In this document: positions 8,681-19,800 of the stretch, piece after piece
Position numbering within the stretch: the stretch's first letter is position 1
Layout: every line of letters starts with the position of its first letter
DNA from: Neotamlana nanhaiensis
GTDB lineage: Bacteria; Bacteroidota; Bacteroidia; Flavobacteriales; Flavobacteriaceae
Direction: 5' to 3'
Assembly (NCBI RefSeq): GCF_000943555.1
Contig: NZ_JTDV01000001.1
Coordinates: 372,001 to 436,000 of the forward strand
Length of the DNA: 64,000 nucleotides
Made by a program: the position numbers and the translations under genes
The notes under the pieces: generated by a model
Seen by the model: only the letters and a program-made list of their open reading frames with translations
The model's database searches: none
What the model was told of the DNA's origin: nothing

Positions 8681-9142
8681 CTATTTGATATTAAAAACTA
8701 AATCGGCTTCGGTTGGTGGCAAACATCTGCTATCGTCGCAAACCATGAATTCTACAGTACCATTAACAGTAAATGGTGCTTTTGATTTTAGTTTTATACG
8801 TTGTTTAAAATTGGCTTTATTCTCGAAATACTTAATTTCCATTTCAAAAATAGGATCGTTTACGGTATGCCCTTTTTCTTCTGAAGTATTTCCTTTTTTT
8901 AGATAATCTTTTGTACTCGCATAAGTAAAAGTTGTGGCTATTGGACCACCTTCTGGAACTTGCTGCGAATATAAGTGCCAACCCGTTTCTATAGTTGCCG
9001 TTGCAGTTAGTTCGTATTCTGAATCTGATATTTTTTTAACCGAAGTACTCCATTTTACAGGCTCTAGTATTTGCGCATGCCCTAATGAAAAACATACTAC
9101 AGCGATTACTAAAAGTATGGTTTTTATAGATTTATATTTCAT
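8681..9142 (-). CDS. Stand-alone DsbD N-terminal (alpha) domain protein
   Basis: A 153-residue exported protein that is clearly a duplicate of the N-terminal domain of the adjacent DsbD. Both begin with a signal peptide ending in AQ, then share [11 protein letters not shown], the xxGWHLYSQ motif, NTSEE-GHT and FMVCDD-RCLPPTE. The redox pair C-DDSR-C is kept, so it can probably exchange disulfides. It lacks the membrane and thioredoxin domains. The gene lies 12 bases upstream of dsbD on the same strand and should be the first gene of that operon. It may act as an extra soluble carrier that accepts electrons from the DsbD membrane domain and delivers them to other periplasmic partners. The family is often labelled protein-disulfide reductase DsbD domain-containing. 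Confidence 0.9.
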   Translation of the reverse strand: MKYKSIKTILLVIAVVCFSLGHAQILEPVKWSTSVKKISDSEYELTATATIETGWHLYSQQVPEGGPIATTFTYASTKDYLKKGNTSEEKGHTVNDPIFEMEIKYFENKANFKQRIKLKSKAPFTVNGTVEFMVCDDSRCLPPTEADLVFNIK

Positions 9143-9241
9143 AATGTATGTCTTTTTATGTTTTTACTTAAAGATTCTAATATCAAGCCACAAACTTACA
9201 AATTAACCCACGGCTTAATTGCCTCTTGAAGCAAATTTAAC

Positions 9242-12049
9242 TTATTGTTCTGGTTTAAAAACAATTTCGTAGTTAGCGCCACCAGTTAGTATGGTTTTTG
9301 CTATTTTTTGAATATCCTTTTTGGCTATTCCGTTTACAATTTTTTCGAAGTTTTTTGGATCGTTAATATTAGTATCATATCTAAAATAATTCACCAAAAC
9401 ACTCATATCGTAACCGTTTTTATCTTTAGATTGCTCACGCTCTTTTATAAAATTGGTTTTGGTTTTATTTAAATCGTCGTCAAGAATAGTACCATTTGCT
9501 ATTTTCTCTAATTCACCTTTGGCAATGTTTACCAAATTATCGACCATATCTGGATTACAATCAAATCTAAACGACACATAAGCTTGCGATTTTGGTTCTC
9601 TTGAAAAACTTGCACTTACCCCTGGGCTATAAGCTCCTCCTTCGGCTTCGCGAATGCTTTCTGTAATGCGTAATTGTAAAATATCGCCTAAAACATTGGT
9701 ATGAATTTCGTTGGATTTTGAATAAGGCATTTCCTTTTTGTAAGAAATATTTACGGTCGCTTTAGGGTCTTCCATCTTTAAATAGATATCTTCATCTATT
9801 TGATTAGAAACCCATTCTGAACCATTATCCTTGTAAGCTTCCTTTGTATTGTTTGTTGGCAAACTCGCTAAATACTGCTCTAATAGTGGTTTTAACTGGG
9901 CTTCTTTAACATCGCCAACTATAAAAAACTCGAAATCTGAAGCATCAGCGAAACGCTCTTTATAAATGGTTTCTATTTTATTAAAGTCGATATCATTAAC
10001 GTAATCTTGATTAAAAATACGTTCTTTTGGGTTGCTTTTTCCGTAAAGGGTTACCGTCATACTATCACGCATTTTTTCACCAATATCTTTACTTCTTCTA
10101 ACTAAATAATTATCGATATTACTTTGTAATACTTTAAAGGCTTCATCGTCAAAACGAGGTTTAACAAAATACACATGCACCATTTGAAGCATGGTTTCAA
10201 CATCTTTTGTATTTGAGCTTCCTGAAACCGATTCGCTTATTTCTCCTAAACTTACTCGAACACCTGCTGTTTTTCCTGCTAGCACTTTTTGTAAATCTGT
10301 AGCGTTAAAATCACCTAAACCAGACATCCCAATTAAATTACCTAGCATATTTGCCGATGGTAAATCAACATCATTTAATAATGATTTCCCTCCATAACTA
10401 TAGGCATTTAAAGCAACTTTATCTTTCTCTTTATCTACAAACTTGTAATGTACTTTTATACCATTACTTAATTGGTACGTTGTTGCACCCGTTTGCTTGT
10501 TATTTGTTGTTTTTGAAATGGTTCCTGGTGTTATGTTTAAATCGGAAACCAAAGTTTTTCCTGCCAAAGCTTCGGTGTATGGCGTAATAGTTTCATCATT
10601 CTCAACTTTACTAATGATGGCTTTAGCTTGAGCTTCAGTTAAATTTTCTTGTCCTTCTACCCCAGTTACGGTAATAAACCTATTCTTTTTAGCGTATAAA
10701 TGTTTGATAGTATTATGCACATCTTGCGGAGTTACTGCTACTAAAATTTGTTGCGCTAAGGCATACTCTTTCTCAACATCGGTAATGGTTGCATTGCTTA
10801 AAAAGTTGTTTTGAATACCACGTTCTATTTGTCCGTGACTTCTATCGTCTAATTTAGCAATTTGGTTTTCGTATGATGTTTTTATTTTGGTAATCGACCT
10901 ATCAATTTCCGATGGTAAATAACCAAATTTTACAGCACGAATCACTTCGGTTAATACTTCTTGAAAAGCTTTTTGCTGCTCGTTTGGTTTAGGATAAACA
11001 GCAATGCTAAAGGAATTTGTTGTGCGTGACATTTGCCCGTAACCTAAACGTCCTGCTAAAAAATTAGCTTCAGGTTTTTGTGATTTTTCTGAAACACGCT
11101 CTGATAACAAACTAGTAGCCATAGACTCTAATAAACTACGTTTTAAATCGGCCACAGTTTCATTTTCTAATGATTTTTTATGACGGATACCAAAACTAAT
11201 ATTTGCTGTTGACACTTCTGGATCTGTTCCTAGGCTATACAACATCTCGTCATGCTCTGGAATATCTACCACGTAACGCTCTATTGGATTTTCTACTGCC
11301 GGAATTTCAGAAAACAAATTGATTATTTTTTGCTCAATATCATTTACATCAACATCACCAATTATAGCGATGGCTTGTAAATCGGTTCTATACCAATCGT
11401 GATAAAAATCGCGTAACGCTTTGTATTCGAAACCTTCAACAATATCCATTAAACCAATAGGCATTCTATCGGCATATTTTGAGTAATTAAATCTAATTGG
11501 TAAGCTTGCTTTAAACAAACGCATGCGCCCGCTTTGGCGTGTACGCCATTCTTCTTTAATTACACCACGTTCGGCGTCAATTTCTTCTTCGGTTAATAAC
11601 AGATAGTTAGACCAATCATGTAAAACCGTTAAACAGGTGTCTACCAAACCTTCTTTTGTTGGTATGTTGTTTAGGTTGTACACTGTTTCATCAAAACTCG
11701 TGTAGGCATTAATATCTTTTCCAAAAACAGCACCGTGTTTCTGTAAAGTGTTTAAAATACCTTTTCCAGGAAAACTCTCGGTACCATTAAACGCCATATG
11801 CTCTAAAAAGTGTGCTAAACCTTGTTGGTTATCATTCTCTAAAATTGAACCTACATTTTGAATAATGTAATAGCTTGCCGCATCTTTAACTACATCGGTA
11901 CTTTTTATGTAGTACGTTAATCCGTTTGGCAATACCCCTTTTTTAATTGAGGTATCAATTGGTAATGGTTCGTTTAAATTAATGTTTTGTGCAGTAACTG
12001 TAAGCGTTAACGTTACCAGAAAACTAAGAGCAATACATACGCGTTTCAT
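9242..12049 (-). CDS. M16 family zinc metallopeptidase (pitrilysin/insulinase type), exported
   Basis: A 935-residue two-halved M16 protease with a signal peptide ending near residue 20 (TVTAQ). The inverted zinc motif is H80-FL-E83-H84 in GLAHFLEHMAFNGT, and the distal ligand is probably E160 in the segment EEEIDAERGVIKEEW, 76 residues on. The C-terminal half repeats the fold without the zinc motif and would clamp peptide substrates. M16 enzymes of this size degrade peptides up to a few kDa in the periplasm. It lies downstream of, and in the same direction as, the TlpA-SusCD locus, but a strong hairpin (12098-12123) separates it, so it probably has its own promoter. A role in trimming peptides brought in by the SusCD pair is plausible but inferred. 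Confidence 0.93.
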   Translation of the reverse strand: MKRVCIALSFLVTLTLTVTAQNINLNEPLPIDTSIKKGVLPNGLTYYIKSTDVVKDAASYYIIQNVGSILENDNQQGLAHFLEHMAFNGTESFPGKGILNTLQKHGAVFGKDINAYTSFDETVYNLNNIPTKEGLVDTCLTVLHDWSNYLLLTEEEIDAERGVIKEEWRTRQSGRMRLFKASLPIRFNYSKYADRMPIGLMDIVEGFEYKALRDFYHDWYRTDLQAIAIIGDVDVNDIEQKIINLFSEIPAVENPIERYVVDIPEHDEMLYSLGTDPEVSTANISFGIRHKKSLENETVADLKRSLLESMATSLLSERVSEKSQKPEANFLAGRLGYGQMSRTTNSFSIAVYPKPNEQQKAFQEVLTEVIRAVKFGYLPSEIDRSITKIKTSYENQIAKLDDRSHGQIERGIQNNFLSNATITDVEKEYALAQQILVAVTPQDVHNTIKHLYAKKNRFITVTGVEGQENLTEAQAKAIISKVENDETITPYTEALAGKTLVSDLNITPGTISKTTNNKQTGATTYQLSNGIKVHYKFVDKEKDKVALNAYSYGGKSLLNDVDLPSANMLGNLIGMSGLGDFNATDLQKVLAGKTAGVRVSLGEISESVSGSSNTKDVETMLQMVHVYFVKPRFDDEAFKVLQSNIDNYLVRRSKDIGEKMRDSMTVTLYGKSNPKERIFNQDYVNDIDFNKIETIYKERFADASDFEFFIVGDVKEAQLKPLLEQYLASLPTNNTKEAYKDNGSEWVSNQIDEDIYLKMEDPKATVNISYKKEMPYSKSNEIHTNVLGDILQLRITESIREAEGGAYSPGVSASFSREPKSQAYVSFRFDCNPDMVDNLVNIAKGELEKIANGTILDDDLNKTKTNFIKEREQSKDKNGYDMSVLVNYFRYDTNINDPKNFEKIVNGIAKKDIQKIAKTILTGGANYEIVFKPEQ

Positions 12050-12097
12050 GAAAATTTTAGGTTTTAAATATGAGTTTAATTTTTAAGTTATTATTTT

Positions 12098-12123
12098 AAA
12101 GGGCTGTAAAGCTACAGCCCTTT
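12098..12123 (-). terminator. Strong hairpin terminator closing the TlpA-SusCD operon
   Basis: AAAGGGCTGTA and TACAGCCCTTT form a perfect 11-base stem around a 4-base loop. It stands 117 bases after the stop of the minus-strand TlpA gene and 48 bases before the M16 peptidase start. The rest of the 191-base spacer (12050-12240) is AT-rich and shows no gene. Confidence 0.8.
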
Positions 12124-12240
12124 CATTGATTTCATAGCAGAGTGACTAATTCTAATTATGAAATAATTATAAATGAATAATCTTTACTGCTAAGACGAAG
12201 GATTTTACATTTCCCCTCTTAATAAAATGTTAAATTTTAA

Positions 12241-13623
12241 TTAATTTGCTTTCACATAGTCAATAAGTGCTGATAATTCTACAACCAATTGGTCATCGCC
12301 CCCACCAAAGCCTGAGCCTTTATACCTTAAGTTACCATTTTTATCTATAATGATTTTTGCAGGAATACTGTTTACACTTAAAGCTTTAGCCATTTCATTT
12401 ACTCCTGTTTGAGGGTTTTTTGTGTCCATATACAAATCAAAATTAAACCCATTTTCATTTAAATAGCTCACCGCGTCTTGTTTAGGTGTTTTGGAGTTTT
12501 CCCAAGTATGGACAAATAAAAATTTAACGTCCTTATCGTTTTTGTATTTGTTTACGGCTTCTTGCATTGCTGGAAAAGATCGTTTACATGGTCCGCACCA
12601 AGTTGCCCATAAATCTATTACTAAGTATTTCCCTTTAAAGTCCTCTAGTGTATGGATTTTACCATCAATATCTTTTAAAGTGAAATCAGGAGCTTTTTCC
12701 AAAACAACTTTTTTTATAATGTCTTCTTGACTCTGTTTTGTAATTTCACCAACTATTTCTTTTGAATACATGTTAAAGTCATTTTCAGGGAACACTTTTT
12801 TATATGTAGTAGCCCATCGATTCTTTAACTCAGTATTTCCTTGTCCCGATCTAATTAAGCTGTCTAGCACTACAAATGCTTTTCTATATTGCTTGTTTTC
12901 CATAAGCAAATCGCTATAACGCTTAATTTTTTTTGAGGTTTTACTTTTCATATTAAAAAAAGACTCTTCAAAATAATCTAAAGCTTTCTGCCATTGTCCC
13001 CTAGTTTCAAAAATTTCACTATATAATTCAACGTATCTGTAATAATCATCTTTATTATTTAAACCAATTCTATAGTTACGCAAAGTTTCATTTAGTAATG
13101 CTTCAATATCATCTGGAGACTTTTCAATAAGCATTGTTGCACAGTATTTTACTACTGTATTTTTAATTTCATTATTATCTATTAAGTTGAAGTATTTTAA
13201 AAAGTGCTCTGTGCTCTTGTTTTTTGCAGATCTATCACAGGCTATTAAATATAAGCTATCAAAGTCGAAATCACTATTTTCAAATTTAACCAAAAATGCT
13301 TCAACCATAGTTTCCATCGTTTTTACATTTTCTTGTTTACTTATTGCTAAAATGTTTTCGTTTGCTGCAACTTTGCCGGTAGGAAACTTTTCTATGATTT
13401 TCTTTGTGATTTCGCTTATTTTTTCCCCATTTCTTTTAGATCTGTAGTAAGAAATGATGCTTTGCATATCACTCTCGCTACCAAAAAACAATAAAGAATC
13501 AACTTTTTTAGTTAATTGTGTTGTACTAGTAGTATTATTTAACATTTCTACCACTTTATTTTGGGCGTTTATGCTAAAAAAAAAGAAATTAAATAATACA
13601 CTATAAATAACTATATTCTTCAT
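12241..13623 (-). CDS. TlpA-like thioredoxin-family protein, exported
   Basis: A 460-residue protein with a signal peptide (hydrophobic residues 4-20, cleavage after INAQ). A mainly helical region at about 25-310 contains TPR-like segments such as QWQKALDYFEESFFNM and KQYRKAFVVLDSLI. A C-terminal TlpA/AhpC-type thioredoxin domain at about 312-460 starts KAPDFTLKDIDGK and has the active site WATWCGPCKRSFP near residues 342-346. The cis-Pro loop reads NSIPAKIIIDKNG. It would reduce or isomerise disulfides in the periplasm, fed by DsbD. The start follows the preceding TlpA-like gene by 2 bases, so the two are translated as a pair. Such proteins frequently accompany SusC/SusD pairs in Bacteroidota, but their exact substrate is usually unknown. 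Confidence 0.9.
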   Translation of the reverse strand: MKNIVIYSVLFNFFFFSINAQNKVVEMLNNTTSTTQLTKKVDSLLFFGSESDMQSIISYYRSKRNGEKISEITKKIIEKFPTGKVAANENILAISKQENVKTMETMVEAFLVKFENSDFDFDSLYLIACDRSAKNKSTEHFLKYFNLIDNNEIKNTVVKYCATMLIEKSPDDIEALLNETLRNYRIGLNNKDDYYRYVELYSEIFETRGQWQKALDYFEESFFNMKSKTSKKIKRYSDLLMENKQYRKAFVVLDSLIRSGQGNTELKNRWATTYKKVFPENDFNMYSKEIVGEITKQSQEDIIKKVVLEKAPDFTLKDIDGKIHTLEDFKGKYLVIDLWATWCGPCKRSFPAMQEAVNKYKNDKDVKFLFVHTWENSKTPKQDAVSYLNENGFNFDLYMDTKNPQTGVNEMAKALSVNSIPAKIIIDKNGNLRYKGSGFGGGDDQLVVELSALIDYVKAN

Positions 13624-13625
13624 AC

Positions 13626-15011
13626 TTACAAGTTTAGTGTATTTAACAATGCTGTTAATTTTTCTTTCTCGGAAGGTCTTGGTGCCAAATCTTGAATTAT
13701 ATTGCCTTGAGTATCTAACAAAATAAACCTTGGTATCCCTTGAATTTGATAATCTTTAACAAATTGCGATTTGAAAGCATTATCAGCAAAAAGCTGAATT
13801 CCTCCCATTTTCTTTTCGGCAATCATATCTTCCCAAACTTTTTTATCGGACTTGCTATCTACAGAGATACTTACAAACTCAATATTTTTACCATGATACG
13901 TTTTTTCAATTTCTTCTAAATGTGGTATTTCTGCTTTACAGGGGCTGCACCAAGTAGCCCATACATCTATGTAAACATACTTGCCTTTTAGGTCACTTAA
14001 AGAAGTTGTACCACCATTATAGTTAACATAATTTTCAAATTTAGGTGATGGTTTACCTGGTTCTAAAAGACGAAAGGCTTCATAATAATTTGTTACCTCT
14101 TTTTGCTGTTTGGCATCTTTGCTCAGGCTCATGTACTCTTCATAATAGGTCTTTTTATCTTCCTTTATAAACCCAAGATTCATTTTAGTTATTCTAGCTA
14201 ATAAACTTTCTCTAATTGTATCATTTTTAAACTCAGACAAAATTTTAAACTCTGCTTGCCTTTGAGACAATGTAGAGTCTTGCCTTGATATTTTACTTGC
14301 ATTTCTTAAAAGGTCTATAAATAATTTAGTGTTATAATCCATAGAATAAAAAAAGTCGGCCGCATTATGTTCGGTCTCTTCTTTAATTTGATTTGTAAAA
14401 GATTCAGAAGGTTCGTATTCGTTTTTTGTTATTCTAGTATAATTTCTTGGATAATCTGCCAAAATCTTTTGAAGATAATAATCGATGGCATTTTTTTCTA
14501 ATTTTTTTAAGCCTTCCGGTAAGCTGTCTAATTCTGCAAACTTTAGGTTCATTACTTGTTTCAGCGAATCAATGGAATTCAAAAAAGCTGCTTCTTCAAG
14601 AGAATAATATGACCTTACTTTACCTTCAAAATCTTCAATAAGCTGACTTTTAGAAACATAATAATTATTAAGGCTTGCATTGTCTCCTTCAAACTTTAAA
14701 GTTCCCTTTAAGTTATTTGAATTAGCATAAATCTCTACTTTGCCAGAAGCACCTATATAAATTGGCATTCTTTGCTTTTCATAAGAAGCATAATAAATTC
14801 CATCTGAAAGTTCTAAGGTATCTAAAAACTTTCCGTCTTCTTTTACATTAAAAGTTTGCTCAAATCCACTTAAATTCATTAACGTAAAAGTCCCTCCAAG
14901 TGAATTTTCTATTTTCCCTTTTAAGATCGCATAATCTGGGCTCTTTTCATTTCTCTTACAATTAATTAATACTATTGTAAGGAAGATTACAATTAAAATT
15001 TTTGTTCTCAT
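13626..15011 (-). CDS. TlpA-like disulfide reductase, lipoprotein
   Basis: A 461-residue protein with a lipobox-like end to its signal sequence (VLINCKRN), so probably a lipoprotein. The N-terminal part (about 25-120) has a beta-rich look: LKGKIENSLGGTFTLMN and KEDGKFLDTLEL fit the DUF4369-like domain that often precedes TlpA domains. A helical middle follows, then a thioredoxin domain at about 315-461 with PSPKFENYVNYNGG, the active site WATWCSPCKAEIP near residues 351-355 and IPRFILLDTQGN at the cis-Pro. It is the upstream partner of the second TlpA protein (2-base gap) and lies 319 bases downstream of susD on the same strand. The CSPC active site differs from CGPC in its neighbour, which may mean different redox potentials. 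Confidence 0.9.
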   Translation of the reverse strand: MRTKILIVIFLTIVLINCKRNEKSPDYAILKGKIENSLGGTFTLMNLSGFEQTFNVKEDGKFLDTLELSDGIYYASYEKQRMPIYIGASGKVEIYANSNNLKGTLKFEGDNASLNNYYVSKSQLIEDFEGKVRSYYSLEEAAFLNSIDSLKQVMNLKFAELDSLPEGLKKLEKNAIDYYLQKILADYPRNYTRITKNEYEPSESFTNQIKEETEHNAADFFYSMDYNTKLFIDLLRNASKISRQDSTLSQRQAEFKILSEFKNDTIRESLLARITKMNLGFIKEDKKTYYEEYMSLSKDAKQQKEVTNYYEAFRLLEPGKPSPKFENYVNYNGGTTSLSDLKGKYVYIDVWATWCSPCKAEIPHLEEIEKTYHGKNIEFVSISVDSKSDKKVWEDMIAEKKMGGIQLFADNAFKSQFVKDYQIQGIPRFILLDTQGNIIQDLAPRPSEKEKLTALLNTLNL

Positions 15012-15330
15012 TTTATATTTTTTTTATTTATTTAACTATTTAAGCTATTACTAGAAATATTTAGAATTCTTAAAGGAAAGCAAATACTTTCTGTTTTATT
15101 ACTATTAAATTCTAAATGAATTTTCCAAAAACTAATGGTAATAAGTAATATCAAGTTCAAACACGCTCTATTGATAAGCTTCTAGACTTTATTAATAATT
15201 AGTTCAAACAAGCTTTTTAATCGACAGCATTTTAAATCTTCATCATTGATACTATTATGATTTATTACATCATCAAACACCAATAATGAAGACTCAATAA
15301 TGCGGTATTAGAACTATCGCCAATTATTTC
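15012..15330 (-). other. 319-base spacer between susD and the TlpA pair
   Basis: No gene is visible on either strand. Two elements stand out. One is an imperfect inverted repeat TCTTCATCATTG / CAATAATGAAGA (15237-15292, one mismatch, about 32-base loop), which may be a weak 3' hairpin of the susD transcript. The other is a direct repeat AGTTCAAACA at about 15153-15163 and 15201-15210. A promoter for the TlpA pair probably lies here but I cannot place it. Confidence 0.4.
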
Positions 15331-16794
15331 TTAGTAATTATTTTGTTCCATAACCCCTTGGCTAGCAATAATTTCTGTTTCAGGAATTGGAATTGCATAT
15401 TTTCTAGAACCAGGTGTCAAGCTGTAATCAATTAACGATTCGTCTGTTTTTACAGTTGAAAGATCAAATGGGTAAAATTCCCGACTATAAGTTTGATCAT
15501 CATTAGGGTCTTCATTGTGATTTATGCGTCTCATATCAAACCAACGCAAAGAGAAAGGCATTTCACGTCGTCTCTCCTCAAGAATTTTACTAATTGCTTC
15601 ATTCTTAGATGAGGCACTTAAGTTAATATCTGTGGCTGTGTTTTTAATACGCTTTACTCTTAATGAATTAACTACAGTCATTGCTTCTGAAACCCTGTTT
15701 AAACGAGCTAAAGCTTCGGCTTTAGTTAAAATTGTTTCTGCTACAGTTGTACCAGAAGGCACTGAAAATAATCCTAAATGCATGTAACTGATAGTTGGAT
15801 TAAATATTCCGAAGATAGAAGGTCCTCCTTCAACAAAATGATATTCATACCTTAGGTCATTTTCTTTATCATACAATTCAGTTAAACTAGTAGATGGAGC
15901 AATCATTCCGCCGTGATTTGTAACCCTATAATATGTAAATTCTTTCCATGTGATATCTACAGTTTCATAAGTTGAAGGCCATATTGGAAAAATAGAAGAA
16001 TATCCCATTTCAGAGTTATAATCAACAAGACCATCATATTCATTTAATGATAAAGTTGCATACTTTTCGGCTTCAGCATAGTTATTTATGTATAAATAAA
16101 ACCTTGCTGCGAAAGCATAAACAGCAGCTTTATTGGCTCGCCAAGTTTTCTGAGTGTCTCCATCAAATAATGGCTGTTGTATTTTAAGAGCTTCAATTAA
16201 ATCACTTTCAATTTGCTCATAAGTGACTGCCAATGGAACTCTAGTTAAATCCTCTTCAAAACTAGTATTTAGTTTTGAGGGCAACCCCATCTCATTACCG
16301 TTAGCATTGGTATAAGGTAAACAGTAAGAGTTGACTAAAACCCAATAATTATATGCCCTTATAAAATGAGCTTCGGCTTTTAACCTAGATTTATCCTCTT
16401 CGGTTCCTTCAACATTCTCTAAAGAAGTTAGAACTAGATTTGCTGTAAAAACTTTACTCCATAAATCACTCCAATCTCTACTTGACGCCGTTTGTAAATA
16501 TTGACGATCCCAAAAAGCTGCATAAGCAGCCCTTAATTGGCCATAAAACAAAGCAGCTGAAGTATGATATTCAGGTAAAAAATCGAAATCATCTGTTAAA
16601 TATAATCTTTGAAAGCCATCTACTTCCCTACCCATAGTTAAATAATCATCTAATAACGCATCTAGTTCTGTAGTATTTTTCACTATTAAACCTGAGCTTT
16701 TAGAGGGTGCCTCATCTAAGTAATCTTCACATGATGTCAAGCATACTGCTAAAATCATGATATAACTAAATGTATATTTTATATGTAATTTCAT
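15331..16794 (-). CDS. RagB/SusD family nutrient-uptake outer-membrane lipoprotein
   Basis: A 487-residue SusD-like lipoprotein. The signal sequence ends in the lipobox LTSC (Cys near residue 22) followed by EDYLDEAPSK, the classic SusD N-terminus. TPR-like helices follow, including AEAHFIRAYNYWVLVNSYCLPY, and the C-terminal RagB/SusD hallmark ISKILEERRREMPFSLRWFDMRR lies near residues 405-428. SusD-type proteins form the lid over the SusC barrel and capture the substrate at the cell surface. Its gene begins 23 bases after the susC-like stop, so the pair is co-transcribed. No glycoside hydrolase or polysaccharide lyase is nearby. Instead, thioredoxin-like proteins and an M16 peptidase follow, pointing to a peptide-like or thiol-containing ligand rather than a glycan (inference). 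Confidence 0.93.
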   Translation of the reverse strand: MKLHIKYTFSYIMILAVCLTSCEDYLDEAPSKSSGLIVKNTTELDALLDDYLTMGREVDGFQRLYLTDDFDFLPEYHTSAALFYGQLRAAYAAFWDRQYLQTASSRDWSDLWSKVFTANLVLTSLENVEGTEEDKSRLKAEAHFIRAYNYWVLVNSYCLPYTNANGNEMGLPSKLNTSFEEDLTRVPLAVTYEQIESDLIEALKIQQPLFDGDTQKTWRANKAAVYAFAARFYLYINNYAEAEKYATLSLNEYDGLVDYNSEMGYSSIFPIWPSTYETVDITWKEFTYYRVTNHGGMIAPSTSLTELYDKENDLRYEYHFVEGGPSIFGIFNPTISYMHLGLFSVPSGTTVAETILTKAEALARLNRVSEAMTVVNSLRVKRIKNTATDINLSASSKNEAISKILEERRREMPFSLRWFDMRRINHNEDPNDDQTYSREFYPFDLSTVKTDESLIDYSLTPGSRKYAIPIPETEIIASQGVMEQNNY

Positions 16795-16817
16795 CTTAAT
16801 ATTTTTTTGATTAATAA

Positions 16818-19800
16818 TTATAATCCAAGTTGAAATCCAAAAGTAAATCGTGCTGTTGGGTTTCTAGTACCTAATAAATACTCCGGGTCTTCTTTGTATT
16901 TATTGTTTGTAATGACCAATAAATCATTAGCTTGAGCAAATAATTTAAAAGATTGAATATTTAATGTCTTTAGAACATTACTACCTAAATTATAAGACAA
17001 GCTAACTTCCTGCAACCTAACATGGTTAGCACTTTCTATTAAGTAATCTAAAGAACCGTAATTCCAAACTTTATAGGAAGCATCATTATCATCTACTGGA
17101 AGCGTTACAATTTCAGAGGAACTACCATTAATTACTTCATTTAACCTTGCATTTGGAAGTGTTTTAAACCCATTTTGAAAAGGATAATTAAAAGAAGATC
17201 GTCTAAAAACATGTCCAAATTTACTTGTAAAAATAAAAGACATTGTAAAATTATTAATATCAAAAGCTTGGATAAGTCCTAAATTATAGGGTGCGACGGA
17301 AACCCCACTTTCTTCTAGCCAACGTCTGGCTTCTATATCAACAGAAGTAGAGGCCAAACTAATTAATTCTCCATCTGGACCTTCATATCTAGGAACTCCA
17401 TCAACAAAACCAGCATACTTGTAACTCCAAAGGGTATTTGCATTATAACCCTCACTATACGATAACTCTACACCATTTTCAATTAAATTAGCTGCTGTAT
17501 GTTGTGACCTAAATAAGTTTGTAATTTTATTTTCGTTATAAGCAAACGTTACATTACCACGCCATTTAACAGCTTTTGATAGCGGTATTGATGTTCCTAA
17601 GTCTATTTCTATTCCTTTGTTATACATTTCTACGTTGTTTAGCTTTTGGGTAGAAACACCATTAACTAATGGTATTGAAATGTCTGCCAATAAATCCTTG
17701 CCTTTTTTATTGTAAACATCAATAGAGCCAAAAAGCTTACCTCTAAAAACCGAGAAATCTAACCCTAGGTTTAAGGTCCCTGATTTTTCCCACCTTAATG
17801 TTGGGTTTCCAAAACTTGAAATAGTTGCTGTAGTAGAGTTTGTGTTTGGGTCGGGAATTGGAGACAAACTAATTAATGGATATGGAGACGTTGACCTATC
17901 TTCATTTCCATTAAATCCATAAGTAACTCTGGCGATTAGCCTATCTAACCAATCAGCATTTGACAAAAATGATTCTCTTCCTAATTGCCATGAGCCACCA
18001 ACGGACCAAAATGGCGAGTAACGAGATGCTGGGTCGGCAGCAATTAAATTAGAAGCATCTGTTCGATAGCTACCAGAAATTGTGTATTTATGATTATATG
18101 TGTAAGCTAAATTACCAAAAGCGGAAAAAAATCGATCTGTAAAATAAGTAAAGGAATTTGCATACGGAAATGTAACATTACCTGTTAACCAACTTGTTAT
18201 GGCTTTATTTCCCGTTCCGCCAGGACCATTCGGAAATTGTCCAACAGCAAGCGTTTCATCATTATATCCGTAAGTTGTTGGATTTATAAATGTTTCGGTT
18301 ACAGAACTTCTTAGTTCTGTTCCAGCTATGAAATTAACAGCATGTTTGTTCATTGTTTTATTGAAATCCAACAGATTTCTCCAAACATATCCTCTTAACT
18401 TACTTCTATTTTGATCTAATTGGCTTCCTTTTGGTAAATTAAGCACAACGGCTCCTGTAGGAGTCCTATCCCATGTTGCTGAATTATTTATAGAACTCCG
18501 AACGACAAACGAGTCTTCTCCATATAAATACCTGTTGAAAGTATTAAAATTCTCATATTGTAAACGGCTAGAAACACTTAATCCGGGCATTATTTTAGCT
18601 GTTAACCCTGCTTGAATTCTTCCGTTTAATGTTTCGGAAGTAAAGTCACGAGAGTTTAGCTCTCTGACAGGATTATAATAAAAATCGTAAGGAAAAATTT
18701 CTTGAGGCACCAATAAATCAAGTGTAGGTTGGTAATAACCATTAGGAAAACTAACTTGTGTACCATCTGTATTCAAAATCATATCATAAGGCGACCATTG
18801 TTGAATATCTTCTAATAAAAAACCATTCAATTTATTTTCTTGATATTGTAACATTAAAGACATATCAAAATCAAGCCATTTTGAAACATTGGCATTTGTA
18901 CGGTAATTAACTAAATATTTCGTGCTTTCATTACCTTGAAAATCTCCTTTGTTTGATTCATATAGAATTGATGCAGCATTAGTCATTCTTTGTGTAGAAC
19001 CACTAATATTTAAATTTATTTGACTTGTTAAAGGATTAGCTAATATTAAGTTCTCTATCTGTTTTTTATTATCAAGAGTTTGCAAGATCGCCAATTGAGC
19101 ATCTCTTTCTTCCAAAGTTATTCTACCTAAAGCGTGTTCGTTCATATAAGCCATGGCTTGTGACCATGTACCACTTGCAACACGCTCTAAAGTTCCATCA
19201 TTTGAACTAATAGGGGCCCATTTGCCATAAGCTAATTTTTCAAACTCAACTGTTTCAAAAGAGCTTGCGTGTGGACGTACATAATCTAAGTCTAACTTAG
19301 AACCTATTCTGGTAAAAGTACTTATATCTGCCTTAAACGCTTCGCCTCGCTTACCAGATTTGGTAGTAATAACAATAACACCGTTTGCTGACCGAGCACC
19401 CCAAATAGAAGCTGCGGCAGCGTCTTTTAATACCGTAATGCTCTCTATATTATTAGGGTTTATATTATTAAAAGCATCTTGTACTGGAAACCCATCGACA
19501 ACGACTAGAGGCTCTGTTGAGGCACTTAAACTACCTATTCCTCGAATAGTAAAGGATGTATTTCCATCGGCATCAATTGTTGCTGCCATTCCTGCTGTAG
19601 TTCCAACCAACCTCTGTGCTATATTTGAGGCTGGATGTTCTATTTGTTCTTTAGAAACACTTTTAAAAGCACCAGTAGCTCTTTCTTTAGATAGGGTTTG
19701 ATAACCAGTAGATACAATTTCTACTGCTTGCAATTCTGTAACACTCTCTTCTAAAACGATATTATAAACGTTTTTTTCAAGGGTTATCAATTCAGAATAA

